A stretch of 64,000 nt of DNA from Hyphomicrobium sp. (GTDB taxonomy: Bacteria; Pseudomonadota; Alphaproteobacteria; Rhizobiales; Hyphomicrobiaceae): contig JAIEMV010000014.1 in the NCBI GenBank assembly GCA_019751875.1, forward strand, positions 1-64,000. Direction: 5' to 3'. The notes under the pieces were generated by a model. That model did not search any database. It was not told the origin of the DNA and saw only the letters and a list, made by a program, of their open reading frames with translations. Positions 50,440 through 58,417 of this stretch are shown here, in pieces. The position numbers were made by a program, and so were the translations under genes. Numbering within the stretch: position 1 is the first letter of the stretch; every line of letters starts with the position of its first letter.

Positions 50440-50685
50440 TCGACAGCCCTCCCACGTTCGCGCTGGATGCCAGATGGACATGACGGCACAGCCCGACAAG
50501 ATGGGTTCACTCCTGAGAGCGTAAAGCAATTCTGACGTATGTCGCGGAAATCGGGGCTTGCGTGATGTCCGCTCGAAATTCGTACGGGGCTTTACTTCGC
50601 TTTAAGTGGTGGCGCGTTAGAACAGTCTCGTTCCCGGTAAGACGTTTCTGCGTAGCCACGAACACCTGAGTGTCGCGTACAACCG

Positions 50686-50988
50686 ATGTATGATTGGCGA
50701 TCGAGGTTCCGACAGGTTCTTGTGCTGCTTTCGAGCCTGTGCGCGACGGCCTATTTCACCCATCACGCAATGCATGGACGGCATGGTCTCGAGGCGCGCT
50801 CGGCGCTGATCGAGCGAGCGGATCTTCTTGAATTCGAGATCCGCAGTCTCGAGACTGTGCGCGCCCGGCTTCGCCACGACGTGGCGCTTCTGACCCCCGA
50901 CCGCCCCGACCCAGATCTCGTCGAGGAAATCGCCCGCGACGTGCTCGGCTATGTTCATCCGGCCGATCGCGTGATTGTCACGCGGTAG
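50686..50988 (+). CDS. ftsB: Septum formation initiator FtsB/DivIC-family protein
   Basis: 100 aa. One membrane helix (about 11-28) followed by a coiled coil (ARSALIERADLLEFEIRSLETVRARLRHDVALL, in two blocks) and a periplasmic tail with the DPDLVEEIARDVLGYVHP motif found in alphaproteobacterial members. FtsB joins FtsL and FtsQ in the divisome. It is downstream of eno as usual, apart from the inserted usp gene. Confidence 0.9.
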   Translation: MYDWRSRFRQVLVLLSSLCATAYFTHHAMHGRHGLEARSALIERADLLEFEIRSLETVRARLRHDVALLTPDRPDPDLVEEIARDVLGYVHPADRVIVTR

Positions 50989-51113
50989 TGTGCGCTTGCC
51001 GATCCGCAAGACCCCGCGGAACCACGAAATTTCGCTCTGACTGGGTTGCGATACGTGGCGGCCTGCCGCAGTATCCCGCTCGATCCGGCCACCCGTCTGA
51101 GCCGGCAGGGGAC

Positions 51114-51965
51114 ATGCCCGCTGTGACCACCGCAACACGACCAGCCCCCGGTGCCGCCGCGCCGGACGAGAGAGAACGATCACTGTTCTCCACGATGCTC
51201 CGCCTTCGCCGATTCGAGGAAAAGGCCGGCATGCTCTATGCGCTGGGCACGCTCGGCACGCCTTGTCCGCTGGGCATCGGTCGTGAGGCAGCGTCTACAG
51301 CCATCGCTGCGACCATACCTCCAGGCGACATCGTCTTGGCCTTGCGCAGTTCTCCAGCGCTCGAACTGGCATTCGGCACGGCAGCGGGAACCGCGTTTCA
51401 GCGGCTCCTGCCAACGCCGTCAGAGGAAGTGCCCGAGCAGTGCCTCGTCCGCATTCCAGGCGAGGGGTTGCGGCACATGACTTGCGAAGCGGCGCTTGCG
51501 CTCGTGGCGCAGCGAACGGAAGCCGTCGTAGCCATCGCAACGAGCACCGACGATCTCACGACCGCGCTGCATAGTCTGCCCAAACGCGTGTTGCCGATTT
51601 TGATCGTGTCGACGGATCGCAAACCTGGCTCCTGGTCGGCACTGACCCCGTTGTCCGTGCGGGAATGCGACGGCTCCGACGTCATCGGTCTGTGCGAAAC
51701 GATTGCAGCCGGGCGCAGGGATTTGGAGCCCGGACGTTCGGGAACGGCCCTGGCCATTCTGACGCCACCATATGCCGGCCATGCGCGCGACGTGCGCGGA
51801 CACCCTCCCGCGCGGCGCCAGTCAGCCGATCCGATCGCACTATGCCGCCAGCATCTGCTCGCCGCGGGCCGCCTCGACGAGGCCGGCATCACCGCACTCG
51901 AAGCCGCGGTCCGGGACGAGATTGCCGCGGCCGGGCGCGCCATCTCGCTTGCGTGCACGCGATGA
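51114..51965 (+). CDS. Degenerate pyruvate dehydrogenase E1-alpha-like protein
   Basis: 283 aa from an ATG after AGGGGAC. The N-terminal part aligns well with PDH E1-alpha (MLRLRRFEEKAGMLYALG, then CPLGIGREAA). The thiamine-diphosphate site is lost: the GDG-x(25)-NN motif is replaced by STDD and STDR-like residues, and only a late GHARD resembles YRGHS-x-D. The protein is about 60 residues shorter than true E1-alpha. In related genomes real pdhA follows ftsB. So it is a decayed or repurposed pdhA without pdhB or pdhC beside it. Confidence 0.7.
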   Translation: MPAVTTATRPAPGAAAPDERERSLFSTMLRLRRFEEKAGMLYALGTLGTPCPLGIGREAASTAIAATIPPGDIVLALRSSPALELAFGTAAGTAFQRLLPTPSEEVPEQCLVRIPGEGLRHMTCEAALALVAQRTEAVVAIATSTDDLTTALHSLPKRVLPILIVSTDRKPGSWSALTPLSVRECDGSDVIGLCETIAAGRRDLEPGRSGTALAILTPPYAGHARDVRGHPPARRQSADPIALCRQHLLAAGRLDEAGITALEAAVRDEIAAAGRAISLACTR

Positions 51966-52258
51966 GCTTGCGGTCTCCACGACCACAACCTCCTGCCCGC
52001 ACGCCTCCAACGCGCCACGGCAAGCTCTGGTCGACCATGCCGAACGTCGAGACCGCACAGCCGCCGGTTCCCCTGTTGCTATGGGGTCCCGGAGACGAGG
52101 TCCACATCAACCCGCAACATCCTGCGGCTTGGCCGGCGCGTTTTGCATACCTGCTCGCCATTCCAGTTTTCTTTGCGCGCAACGCGGCCGAATTCGCTTA
52201 CTCGTGGTGGATCTCGCGCAAGGAGCGGGCCGTGCTGCGCCGCCGCGGGCTCTTCTGA
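51962..52258 (+). CDS. Small protein with one hydrophobic segment
   Basis: 98 aa; its ATG overlaps the E1-alpha-like stop by 4 bp (ATGA), so it is probably translationally coupled. A later ATG (52037) is possible. The start is Pro/Arg-rich; the C-terminal half has a hydrophobic stretch (FAYLLAIPVFFA) and a basic end (RKERAVLRRRGLF). No family recognised. Confidence 0.5.
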   Translation: MSLRSPRPQPPARTPPTRHGKLWSTMPNVETAQPPVPLLLWGPGDEVHINPQHPAAWPARFAYLLAIPVFFARNAAEFAYSWWISRKERAVLRRRGLF

Positions 52259-52419
52259 CGCCCAAAGCGTGGCCGAAGGGCCGCTGATCCACAGATTCGG
52301 CGGCGCCTGTCGCATTCTTCAACCATTCAATCGGCTCCGTCGGCTATCGCTTCCCTGAATGCCGGGCCTAGAAGTCCATTGGAAGACGTCGCGACTCAGC
52401 GCCACCGAGGGAACCCGCC

Positions 52420-52875
52420 ATGACCAAAAGCGCCATGACAAGAACATCTATAAAGCTTGCGCTCGCCGCCCTGGGCGCACTCTCCGTCGCCGGCTGCGCC
52501 GATGGCTCCACCGGTCTACTCTCGACCGCATCAATCGGATCGACGACAGCGAGCGCAGGGAAGGCCGATCCCGCATGCGTCGCACTGAACGCACGCATCA
52601 ACACGCTGCGCCAAGAAGGCGTTGCCGAGCGGGTCGAGAAGGCATCTGCGGGCAAAGCCAAATCGGTCTCCATCCAGCGCGAGTCGCTCGTCAAAATGAC
52701 GGAGCTCGACAAGGCGAATGCGGAATTCCAGGCCAAGTGCGCGCTGCCGCTTCCCGCTTCGGCCGCCGCAACACCGCCGGCAGCTCCCGTCGCCCCCGCC
52801 GCAAGCGCAAGCACCGCCAAGACTGTCGCAAAGACCACCGCGACAGCAGCAGCAACCACAACCACGCCGCAATAA
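52420..52875 (+). CDS. Lipoprotein A of a paralogous pair
   Basis: 151 aa. A type II signal peptide with lipobox LSVAGC. The mature core has two Cys about 53 residues apart (DPACVALNARINTLRQEG ... EFQAKC) and an SAGKAKSV region, then an Ala/Thr/Pro-rich low-complexity tail. The same core order recurs in the lipoprotein at 53198-53503. The function is unknown. A three-unit palindrome array starts 12 bp after the stop. Confidence 0.65.
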   Translation: MTKSAMTRTSIKLALAALGALSVAGCADGSTGLLSTASIGSTTASAGKADPACVALNARINTLRQEGVAERVEKASAGKAKSVSIQRESLVKMTELDKANAEFQAKCALPLPASAAATPPAAPVAPAASASTAKTVAKTTATAAATTTTPQ

Positions 52876-52886
52876 ACTCGCCATCG

Positions 52887-53018
52887 CCCGGCGGCCGGCT
52901 CCGCGTCAGCGGAGTCGCCGGGCTCACGAATTGGCCCGGCGGCCGGCTCCGCGTCAGCGGAGTCGCCGGGTGCACTCATTCGCCCGGCGGCCGGCTCCGC
53001 GTCAGCGGAGTCGCCGGG
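52887..53018. repeat. Three tandem bulged-palindrome units (48-bp period)
   Basis: Three identical 36-bp units at 52887-52922, 52935-52970 and 52983-53018, separated by two different 12-bp spacers. Each unit is a hairpin: outer arm CCCGGCG / CGCCGGG, inner arm GCTCCGC / GCGGAGT, loop GTCA, with an unpaired GCCG on the left arm. Same design as the copies at 1816 and 54242. The spacers are too short for CRISPR. Confidence 0.9.
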
Positions 53019-53197
53019 CCCACTAAAAATGACACGAACCGCAGCCAATATCCGACACAGAGCGCGGGATGTGCAGCATCCGGGTCACAGACCAACACCC
53101 CATTGTTGTCCGGGGGTTGCGGCGATGCGGAGCGTGTGTGAGACACGAGGTTAATAAGTTTGATCCGCAAAGGCGGAGCGGGGCGGTTCGGAGGGCG

Positions 53198-53503
53198 ATG
53201 GTGTCGAGGGCAGGGGTGAGCGCAGGGCGGCGCGCACGATCGATCGCTGTGGCGAGCATGACGATACTGGCAGCAGGTTGCGCCGGTGGGGGCGGTTCTG
53301 GTGATCCCGGAGCAAAGTCGCTCCCAGCGGGTGAAACCTGCCAGTCGCTTCGCGGCCAGCTCGACCGATTGCTCGCTCGTGGCGTCCAGCCGAAGGTCGA
53401 GGCCCTGAGCGCCGGCCGCAAGCTTTCGCCCAAAGACCGCGCCGACGCCGAAGCTTACAACCGTATCCTCAATCAATATCTCGGCGCCCGCTGCCACGTC
53501 TAA
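53198..53503 (+). CDS. Lipoprotein B of a paralogous pair
   Basis: 101 aa. Lipobox ILAAGC follows a basic, hydrophobic start. The mature part matches lipoprotein A: GETCQSLRGQLDRLLARGV, VEALSAGRKLS and a final GARC near the C-terminus, without the Ala-rich tail. ATG at 53198 or the GTG next to it can serve; GGAGG lies just upstream. It is separated from lipoprotein A by the palindrome array. Confidence 0.6.
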   Translation: MVSRAGVSAGRRARSIAVASMTILAAGCAGGGGSGDPGAKSLPAGETCQSLRGQLDRLLARGVQPKVEALSAGRKLSPKDRADAEAYNRILNQYLGARCHV

Positions 53504-53742
53504 GTTGCGGCTAAGTCGCATGCCGGCGGCGGTTTGATCCGCAACATTTTCGTGCGTATCATCGGCGTGGTCCGCGCAGGCGTAAACTGCAGGCGGGTCA
53601 ATTGACGCTGCCGTCCACGACCGGATTGAAGCTTACGACTGGATGATCGGGTCGGTCAGTGAAACAATCCCGTTCATAAACATTGCGTGCGTGATCGCCC
53701 GTTGACGCAGCGGGTCATGCGCTCCAGACGCCGGAGTTCCGG

Positions 53743-54222
53743 GTGCCTCGCTTCAATAATGTCCGCACCGTGCCATTCTCATCTGACGAGATGTTCGCTC
53801 TCGTCGCAGATGTGGAAAAGTACCCTTTGTTCGTTCCCTTGTGCGAAAGCCTCGTCGTGCACACGCGTGAGCAATTGCCCGACGGAACCGGGCTGATCAC
53901 GGCGACAATGGGCATTGGCTACAAGGCGATCCGGGAGAAATTCACCACTGCCGTGACGCTCGATCGACCCGGTCGGGCCATCGTCGTGCGCCACAAGAAC
54001 GGACCCTTTCGCAAACTCGAGAACGTCTGGGGCTTTACCCCGCGCACAGAAAGCACTTGCGACGTCGCATTTGCGCTCGACTACGAATTCAGTTCGCCCG
54101 TGCTGGCCGTGCTGATGGGCGCTGTCTTCGACACGGCCTTCCGCAAGTTTGCGGCAGCCTTTGAGACCCGCGCCGGAGAGGTTTACGGCCGCCGCGCGCC
54201 AGTTTCCTCGACTGTGACCTGA
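53743..54222 (+). CDS. COQ10/RatA-type START-domain protein (ubiquinone-binding family)
   Basis: 159 aa from GTG. The pattern FSSDEMFALVADVEKYPLFVPLCESL, in two blocks, then GIGYKAIREKFTTAV and the C-terminal FRKFAAAFETRAGEVYG marks the COQ10-like SRPBCC family. Members bind ubiquinone or act as the RatA ribosome-association factor. The last codons lie inside a tandem duplication that repeats downstream. Confidence 0.88.
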   Translation: MPRFNNVRTVPFSSDEMFALVADVEKYPLFVPLCESLVVHTREQLPDGTGLITATMGIGYKAIREKFTTAVTLDRPGRAIVVRHKNGPFRKLENVWGFTPRTESTCDVAFALDYEFSSPVLAVLMGAVFDTAFRKFAAAFETRAGEVYGRRAPVSSTVT

Positions 54223-54370
54223 GGCCTAACATCCGCAATCCGCGCCATCCGGCCGGCTCCGCGCCAGCGGAGTCGGATGGCGCGCGCCGGTTTCCTCGAC
54301 AGTGACTGAGGCCTAACCTCCGCAATTCGCGCCATCCGGCCGGCTCCGCGCCAGCGGAGTCGGATGGCGC
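54194..54370. repeat. 87-88 bp tandem duplication carrying two bulged palindromes
   Basis: Two near-identical units (from about 54194 and 54282) each contain the last codons of the COQ10-like gene, a GAGGCCTAAC segment and a 42-bp hairpin (54242-54283 and 54329-54370). The hairpins share core GCTCCGC-GCCA-GCGGAGT and the unpaired GCCG with the other copies, but have outer arm GCGCCATCCG / CGGATGGCGC. The units differ by several substitutions and a 1-bp deletion. Confidence 0.85.
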
Positions 54371-54386
54371 CAACAACAATGACAAC

Positions 54387-54502
54387 CCTATGACAGACAT
54401 AGGTCTTTACATGGGGAGACGTTGGCCTTATGTCCCCCTCACGCACGGCGGGAACACTCGCACGGCGCTTCTGGTTTTATCTCGCTGGAGGTCCCGCCCG
54501 TG
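54387..54502 (+). promoter_or_regulatory. Structured leader and possible leader ORF of the ornithine decarboxylase gene
   Basis: A hairpin (CCTATG / CATAGG, 54387-54403) is followed by GGGGA...TCCCC pairing that could mask a GGGGAGA site and the ATG at 54430. From that ATG an ORF (start MSPSRTAGTLARRFWFYLAGG) runs into the decarboxylase start in another frame. An alphaproteobacterial RNA family called speF occupies this position before ornithine decarboxylase genes; whether this is a member was not testable here. Confidence 0.4.
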
Positions 54503-55693
54503 ATGGAAAGATTCCCATCCGCAGCCGCTCTTGTCGCCGCCAAAATGCCCGAGCGCCCGGTGCTGGCTTCACGCCCGCACGCCGCCGCGCGCGCAGCGCG
54601 CTGGTTTCTGCAGAATTTTCCTGGCGATGTGGCCTACGCCTATAAGGCGAATTCGTCGGTATTCATGATCGGCGCTCTCTACGGCGCCGGTATTCGCCAT
54701 TTCGACGTGGCATCGACACCGGAGCTGGAAGACGCAGCCACCATCCCGAACGCGCACCTGCACTTCATGCATCCCGTGAAGTCGCGGTTGTCGATCAGCA
54801 AGGCGTACCGAACCCACGGCATCCGTTCGTTTTCGCTCGACAGCGAGGATGAACTGCAAAAGATCGTCGATGAGACGCGCGGCGCTGCCGGCCCTGCTGA
54901 CGATCTCGTGCTGTTCGTGCGCATCGTGGTGCCGCCGATCAACTCCGCCGTGCCGCTGGAGCGCAAGTTCGGCATTTCGGGCGACGCCGCCGCGCGCCTG
55001 CTGGTCAAGGCCCGTCAGGTGGCATCTGAACTCGGCGTCACCTTCCACGTCGGCTCCCAGACGATGACGCCGGACGCCTACACCCATGCACTGGCGGAGG
55101 TCGGCAAGCTGATCGGTCAGGCTGGTGTCGTGGTTGATCGCCTGGATGTCGGCGGCGGCTTCCCCGCGCTCTACCCCGGCATGACCCCGGCACCTCTGTC
55201 GAGTTTCATGAATGCGATCCGCGAAGGCGTCGAGAAGCTGCCGGTGCGCGAGGACGTGCGGCTGATGTGCGAACCTGGCCGCGCGCTCGTCGCCGAGGCC
55301 GAGAGTGTGATCGTGCGCGTCGAAGCACGCCGCGGCAACGATCTCTTCATCAATGACGGTGGCTACGGCGTGCTGTTTGATGCTGCACATTTGAATTGGG
55401 TTTTTCCCGCTCAACTCGTTTCGCGACAGCCTGCCAAGGGCGAGGGGTCGGAGCCCTTTGCGCTGTGGGGCCCGACGTGTGACTCGATCGACTATATGAA
55501 AGGCCCCTTTGTCCTGCCCGCGGGGATGAAGGAAGGCGATTACATCGAAATCGGCAACGTCGGAGCCTACGGGCGCGCCATCGCAGGCGACTTCAACGGC
55601 TACGGCAAGTACGACGAGGTCATCCTCGACGACGAGCCGATGATGTCGCAATTCGGCGCTGATCAGTTGAGCCGGGCCGCGTCTCACCGCTGA
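54503..55693 (+). CDS. Ornithine (or lysine/ornithine) decarboxylase, fold III PLP enzyme
   Basis: 396 aa from MERFPSAAAL; a GTG one codon earlier is an alternative with better spacing to GGAGG. PLP Lys is in VAYAYKANSS. GGGFPALYPGM, CEPGRALVAEAE and WGPTCDSIDYM are the phosphate-binding and interface motifs of eukaryote-type ODC. It makes putrescine, the first polyamine step. It has its own leader region. Confidence 0.92.
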   Translation: MERFPSAAALVAAKMPERPVLASRPHAAARAARWFLQNFPGDVAYAYKANSSVFMIGALYGAGIRHFDVASTPELEDAATIPNAHLHFMHPVKSRLSISKAYRTHGIRSFSLDSEDELQKIVDETRGAAGPADDLVLFVRIVVPPINSAVPLERKFGISGDAAARLLVKARQVASELGVTFHVGSQTMTPDAYTHALAEVGKLIGQAGVVVDRLDVGGGFPALYPGMTPAPLSSFMNAIREGVEKLPVREDVRLMCEPGRALVAEAESVIVRVEARRGNDLFINDGGYGVLFDAAHLNWVFPAQLVSRQPAKGEGSEPFALWGPTCDSIDYMKGPFVLPAGMKEGDYIEIGNVGAYGRAIAGDFNGYGKYDEVILDDEPMMSQFGADQLSRAASHR

Positions 55694-55734
55694 CGCATAA
55701 GCGTCCATCGTTGAACGATGATCATCTGAGGCAG

Positions 55735-55848
55735 GCTCTCCGCCACGACGGTTCGATGCCGCCGGAGGCGGAGGGCGTTCCGTGAAAACGGTCTTGGCCG
55801 CAGCGTCCCCGCACCTGTAAGCATCAAGCCGAAAGGACGCTTCAGGCC
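55735..55848 (+). ncRNA. Structured 5' leader, cobalamin-riboswitch-like core, before the ModE-type gene
   Basis: Three hairpins: a 10-bp stem (55735-55744 with 55767-55776), CCGT-GAAA-ACGG with a GNRA tetraloop (55780-55791), and AGCGTCC / GGACGCT (55802-55808 with 55835-55841). The stretch CCCCGCACCTGTAAGC (55807-55822) is very near the conserved CCCCGCAACTGTNAGC of cobalamin riboswitches, and the GTGAAA hairpin precedes it at the right distance. The 3' B12-box part was not found. A Moco-type RNA is the other option given the molybdate genes. Confidence 0.5.
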
Positions 55849-56232
55849 ATGACCCGCATCCGCCTCCGTATCGATTTCGACGGCGACCGCTATGTCGGCC
55901 ATGGCCGTATCGAGCTTCTGGAACTCATAGGCCGGCATGGCTCGATCAGTAAGGCCGCGCAAGCGATGAACATGAGTTACAAGCGCGCCTGGTATCTGAT
56001 CGACGGCTTCAACGGGATGTTCCGGGAGCCACTGATCGAACGGCACCACGGCGGCAGGGGAGGCGGTTCGGCGACGCTGACACCGTTCGGTGAGCGCGTC
56101 GTGGCCGAGTATCGCGCCATGGAGGCGAAGGCTCTCGCTGTGTTCGCCGGCCCCATCGGGTTGCTCGAGGAGAAGCTCGTGAAACCCCCTGAGGCGTCGC
56201 GCAAAGCGCGGCAACTGGCCCCGCGGAACTAA
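55849..56232 (+). CDS. ModE-type winged-helix regulator (DNA-binding domain only)
   Basis: 127 aa. The ModE N-domain pattern is clear: RIELLELIGRHGSISKAAQAMNMSYKRAWYLIDGFN, in two blocks, then GGRGGGSATLTPFGERVVAEYRAME. The molbindin domain of full ModE is absent, so molybdate sensing must come from elsewhere or not occur. Its end overlaps the convergent modC by 4 bp. The structured RNA just upstream may control it. Confidence 0.9.
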   Translation: MTRIRLRIDFDGDRYVGHGRIELLELIGRHGSISKAAQAMNMSYKRAWYLIDGFNGMFREPLIERHHGGRGGGSATLTPFGERVVAEYRAMEAKALAVFAGPIGLLEEKLVKPPEASRKARQLAPRN

Positions 56233-56903
56233 CGGTCCTCACCCAAATTCTCGGATCCAACCACCCGTCCGCGATCAATCGTGATGATACGGTTCGCCAG
56301 CCGCTGCGCCTCATCGCGCGCGTGCGTGACGTAAAGCATCGGCACGCCAAACTCGTCGCGAACCATCTCGATCAGCGGCAGGATCGTCTGCCGCTTTTCT
56401 TCCTCGAGTCCCGACAGCGGCTCATCCATCAGAAGCAGGCGCGGAGATGACAACAAGGCCCGCGCCAGCGCCACACGCCCTTTCTCGCCCCCCGACAGTC
56501 GCGCCGGGCGCCGGTCGAGCAGCCCGCCGATGCCGAGCACGTCGATCACATGCTCGCGCGGCAGCCCATTTGTGTGCCGGGCAAACCAGCCTCCGAACGC
56601 GAGGTTCTGCGCCACCGTCAGATGCGGAAAGAGTTGTGCGTCCTGAAAGACGAGCCCGATTCGGCGTCTGTGCGGCGGCACGAACATGCGTGCATCCGTA
56701 TCCGCCATGACGTCGCCGCCGATGGCGATGCGTCCGCGTTCGGGCCGCATCAGACCCGCAACGAGATGCAGGATCGTCGTCTTGCCGGCTCCCGAGGGAC
56801 CAATGAGGACAGTGATGCCGGGACCAGCTGAGAAATTTGCGTCGAGGTCGAAGGCGCCGAGCGTCACAGCGCAGCGAACATCGAGAATGCCGGGTTCGCT
56901 CAT
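56229..56903 (-). CDS. modC: Molybdate ABC transporter ATP-binding protein
   Basis: 224 aa. Walker A GPSGAGKTT, signature LSGGEKGRVALARALL, Walker B LLLMDEPLSGL and an H-loop VTHARDEA. It is shorter than E. coli ModC and lacks the C-terminal molbindin domain (about 130 residues missing), as the regulator also does. It overlaps modB by 4 bp, so modABC are co-translated. Confidence 0.93.
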   Translation of the reverse strand: MSEPGILDVRCAVTLGAFDLDANFSAGPGITVLIGPSGAGKTTILHLVAGLMRPERGRIAIGGDVMADTDARMFVPPHRRRIGLVFQDAQLFPHLTVAQNLAFGGWFARHTNGLPREHVIDVLGIGGLLDRRPARLSGGEKGRVALARALLSSPRLLLMDEPLSGLEEEKRQTILPLIEMVRDEFGVPMLYVTHARDEAQRLANRIITIDRGRVVGSENLGEDR

Positions 56904-57598
56904 TGAAACACCGATGTGCGCTTCAAGAGCCGCTGGCTCACTGCCTCCGATGCGATGACGGCGGTGAGTGCGATGATCACCGAGACCACCGCGAGCCGGA
57001 TCGTTCCGGCATCGCCGCCGGGCGCCTGCGTGTAGGAGTGGATCGCCAAGGCGATGGTCTGAGTTTCGCCGGGGATGTTCGATACGAACGTAATGGTGGC
57101 ACCGAATTCGCCGAGGGCCTTTGCAAACCCCAGGATAATGCCGACGAGGATGCCAGGCGCCGCCAGAGGCAGGGTCACTGTGAAGAAGGTGGCGACGGGC
57201 CCCGCTCCCAATGTCGAGGCGGCGAATTCGAACCGCCGGTCGACAACCTCGAAGGACAGCCGGATCGCGCGCAGCATGAGCGGGAATGCCATCACCGCCG
57301 CCGCAAGCGCCGCCCCTGTCCAGCGGAATGAAAATGTGATCCCCAGCCAGTCATAAAGAAAGCCGCCGATGGGACCTTGCCGCCCGAATGCCACCAGCAG
57401 CAGGTACCCCGTCACCACCGGCGGCAGCACCAGAGGCAGATGCAGCACACCATTGAGGAGCGTCTTGCCCGGAAACGACCAGCGCGCAAGGGCGTATCCG
57501 GCGAGAATGGCAACCGGCAGCGAGCAAAGCGTCGCCGCAACGGCAACCTTCACGCTGAGGCCGATGGCCGTCCACTCATCCGGTGTGAAATCGAACAC
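56900..57598 (-). CDS. modB: Molybdate ABC transporter permease
   Basis: 232 aa with five to six membrane helices. The EAA loop reads EFAASTLGAGPVATFFTVTLPLAAPGILVG in two parts, and the ModB start LSVKVAVAATLCSLPVAILAGYALA is typical. It is 12 bp after modA and overlaps modC. Confidence 0.95.
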   Translation of the reverse strand: MFDFTPDEWTAIGLSVKVAVAATLCSLPVAILAGYALARWSFPGKTLLNGVLHLPLVLPPVVTGYLLLVAFGRQGPIGGFLYDWLGITFSFRWTGAALAAAVMAFPLMLRAIRLSFEVVDRRFEFAASTLGAGPVATFFTVTLPLAAPGILVGIILGFAKALGEFGATITFVSNIPGETQTIALAIHSYTQAPGGDAGTIRLAVVSVIIALTAVIASEAVSQRLLKRTSVFQ

Positions 57599-57610
57599 GC
57601 AAACCGCTCC

Positions 57611-58405
57611 TTACTCCGGCACCACGAACCCGTGTGCTGCAAACACCGCGCGTCCGTCCGGCGATATGAGCCGGGAAATGAATGTTTTGGCATCGGCTGG
57701 TGAGGCGGAAGCCTTCGTGACCGCAGCGAGGTAGAGGATGGGCGGGTGAGAAGCGGCGGGAAACACCGCAACGACTCGCACACGCGCGTCGGCCGCCGCA
57801 TCCGAACCGTACACGATGCCGAGCGGTGCTTCTCCGCGCGAAACCAGCATCAGCGCCGCCCGAACGTTATCGGTCTGAGCGAGGTGGCCTGCGATCGCAG
57901 CCCAGGCGCCGAGGGTCTCGAGCGCTGCTTTAGCGTACTTCCCCGCGGGGACGGAGGTCACATCCGCAACCGCGAGACGACCCCCGCCGAGAAGGGCTGC
58001 CAGATCCACGCCCGACGAGAGGTCCACGCGCAGCGGACTGTCACGGGGCGCAATGAGCACGAGTGTATTTGAGGCAACGACGGTCCGCGTCTCGGGGTGG
58101 ATGAGATCCTTGCTCGCCAAATAGGTCATCCAGTCTTCATCGGCGCTGATGAACACATCGGCGGGAGCGCCTTGCTCGATCTGCCGGGCGAGCGCAGACG
58201 ATGCGGCCAGTGACACCACCGGCTTTGGTGCGCCATCGGATTCCAGAGCTTTGCCCGTCGCATCCAGCACGTTTTTGAGGCTTGCGGCGGCAAAGACCGT
58301 CACGGGCTTCGTGCCGTTGGCGGGCTCCGCACGCAAGACCGCTGCGCCTGATGTAAGCGAGACAGCAGCCGCAAGCACGCGGATAACAAGGGTGAGGTGC
58401 CGCAT
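57611..58405 (-). CDS. modA: Molybdate-binding periplasmic protein
   Basis: 264 aa. Signal peptide 1-26 (ending LRA). The ModA oxyanion pockets are seen: VFAAASLKNVLD and VSLAASSALARQIEQGAPADVFISADEDWM in two parts, then VTSVPAGKYAKAAL. It captures molybdate (or tungstate) for ModBC. A ModE-box-like site is just upstream. Confidence 0.95.
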   Translation of the reverse strand: MRHLTLVIRVLAAAVSLTSGAAVLRAEPANGTKPVTVFAAASLKNVLDATGKALESDGAPKPVVSLAASSALARQIEQGAPADVFISADEDWMTYLASKDLIHPETRTVVASNTLVLIAPRDSPLRVDLSSGVDLAALLGGGRLAVADVTSVPAGKYAKAALETLGAWAAIAGHLAQTDNVRAALMLVSRGEAPLGIVYGSDAAADARVRVVAVFPAASHPPILYLAAVTKASASPADAKTFISRLISPDGRAVFAAHGFVVPE

Positions 58406-58417
58406 CGAGATGTCCCC

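Noticed and set aside
52887-53018. Three regularly spaced palindromic repeats as a CRISPR array
   Set aside because: Spacers are only 12 bp, the repeats are long strong hairpins also found elsewhere without spacing, and no cas genes are present.
54569-55708. 379-codon open frame on the minus strand
   Set aside because: Mirror of ornithine decarboxylase; no recognisable domain.
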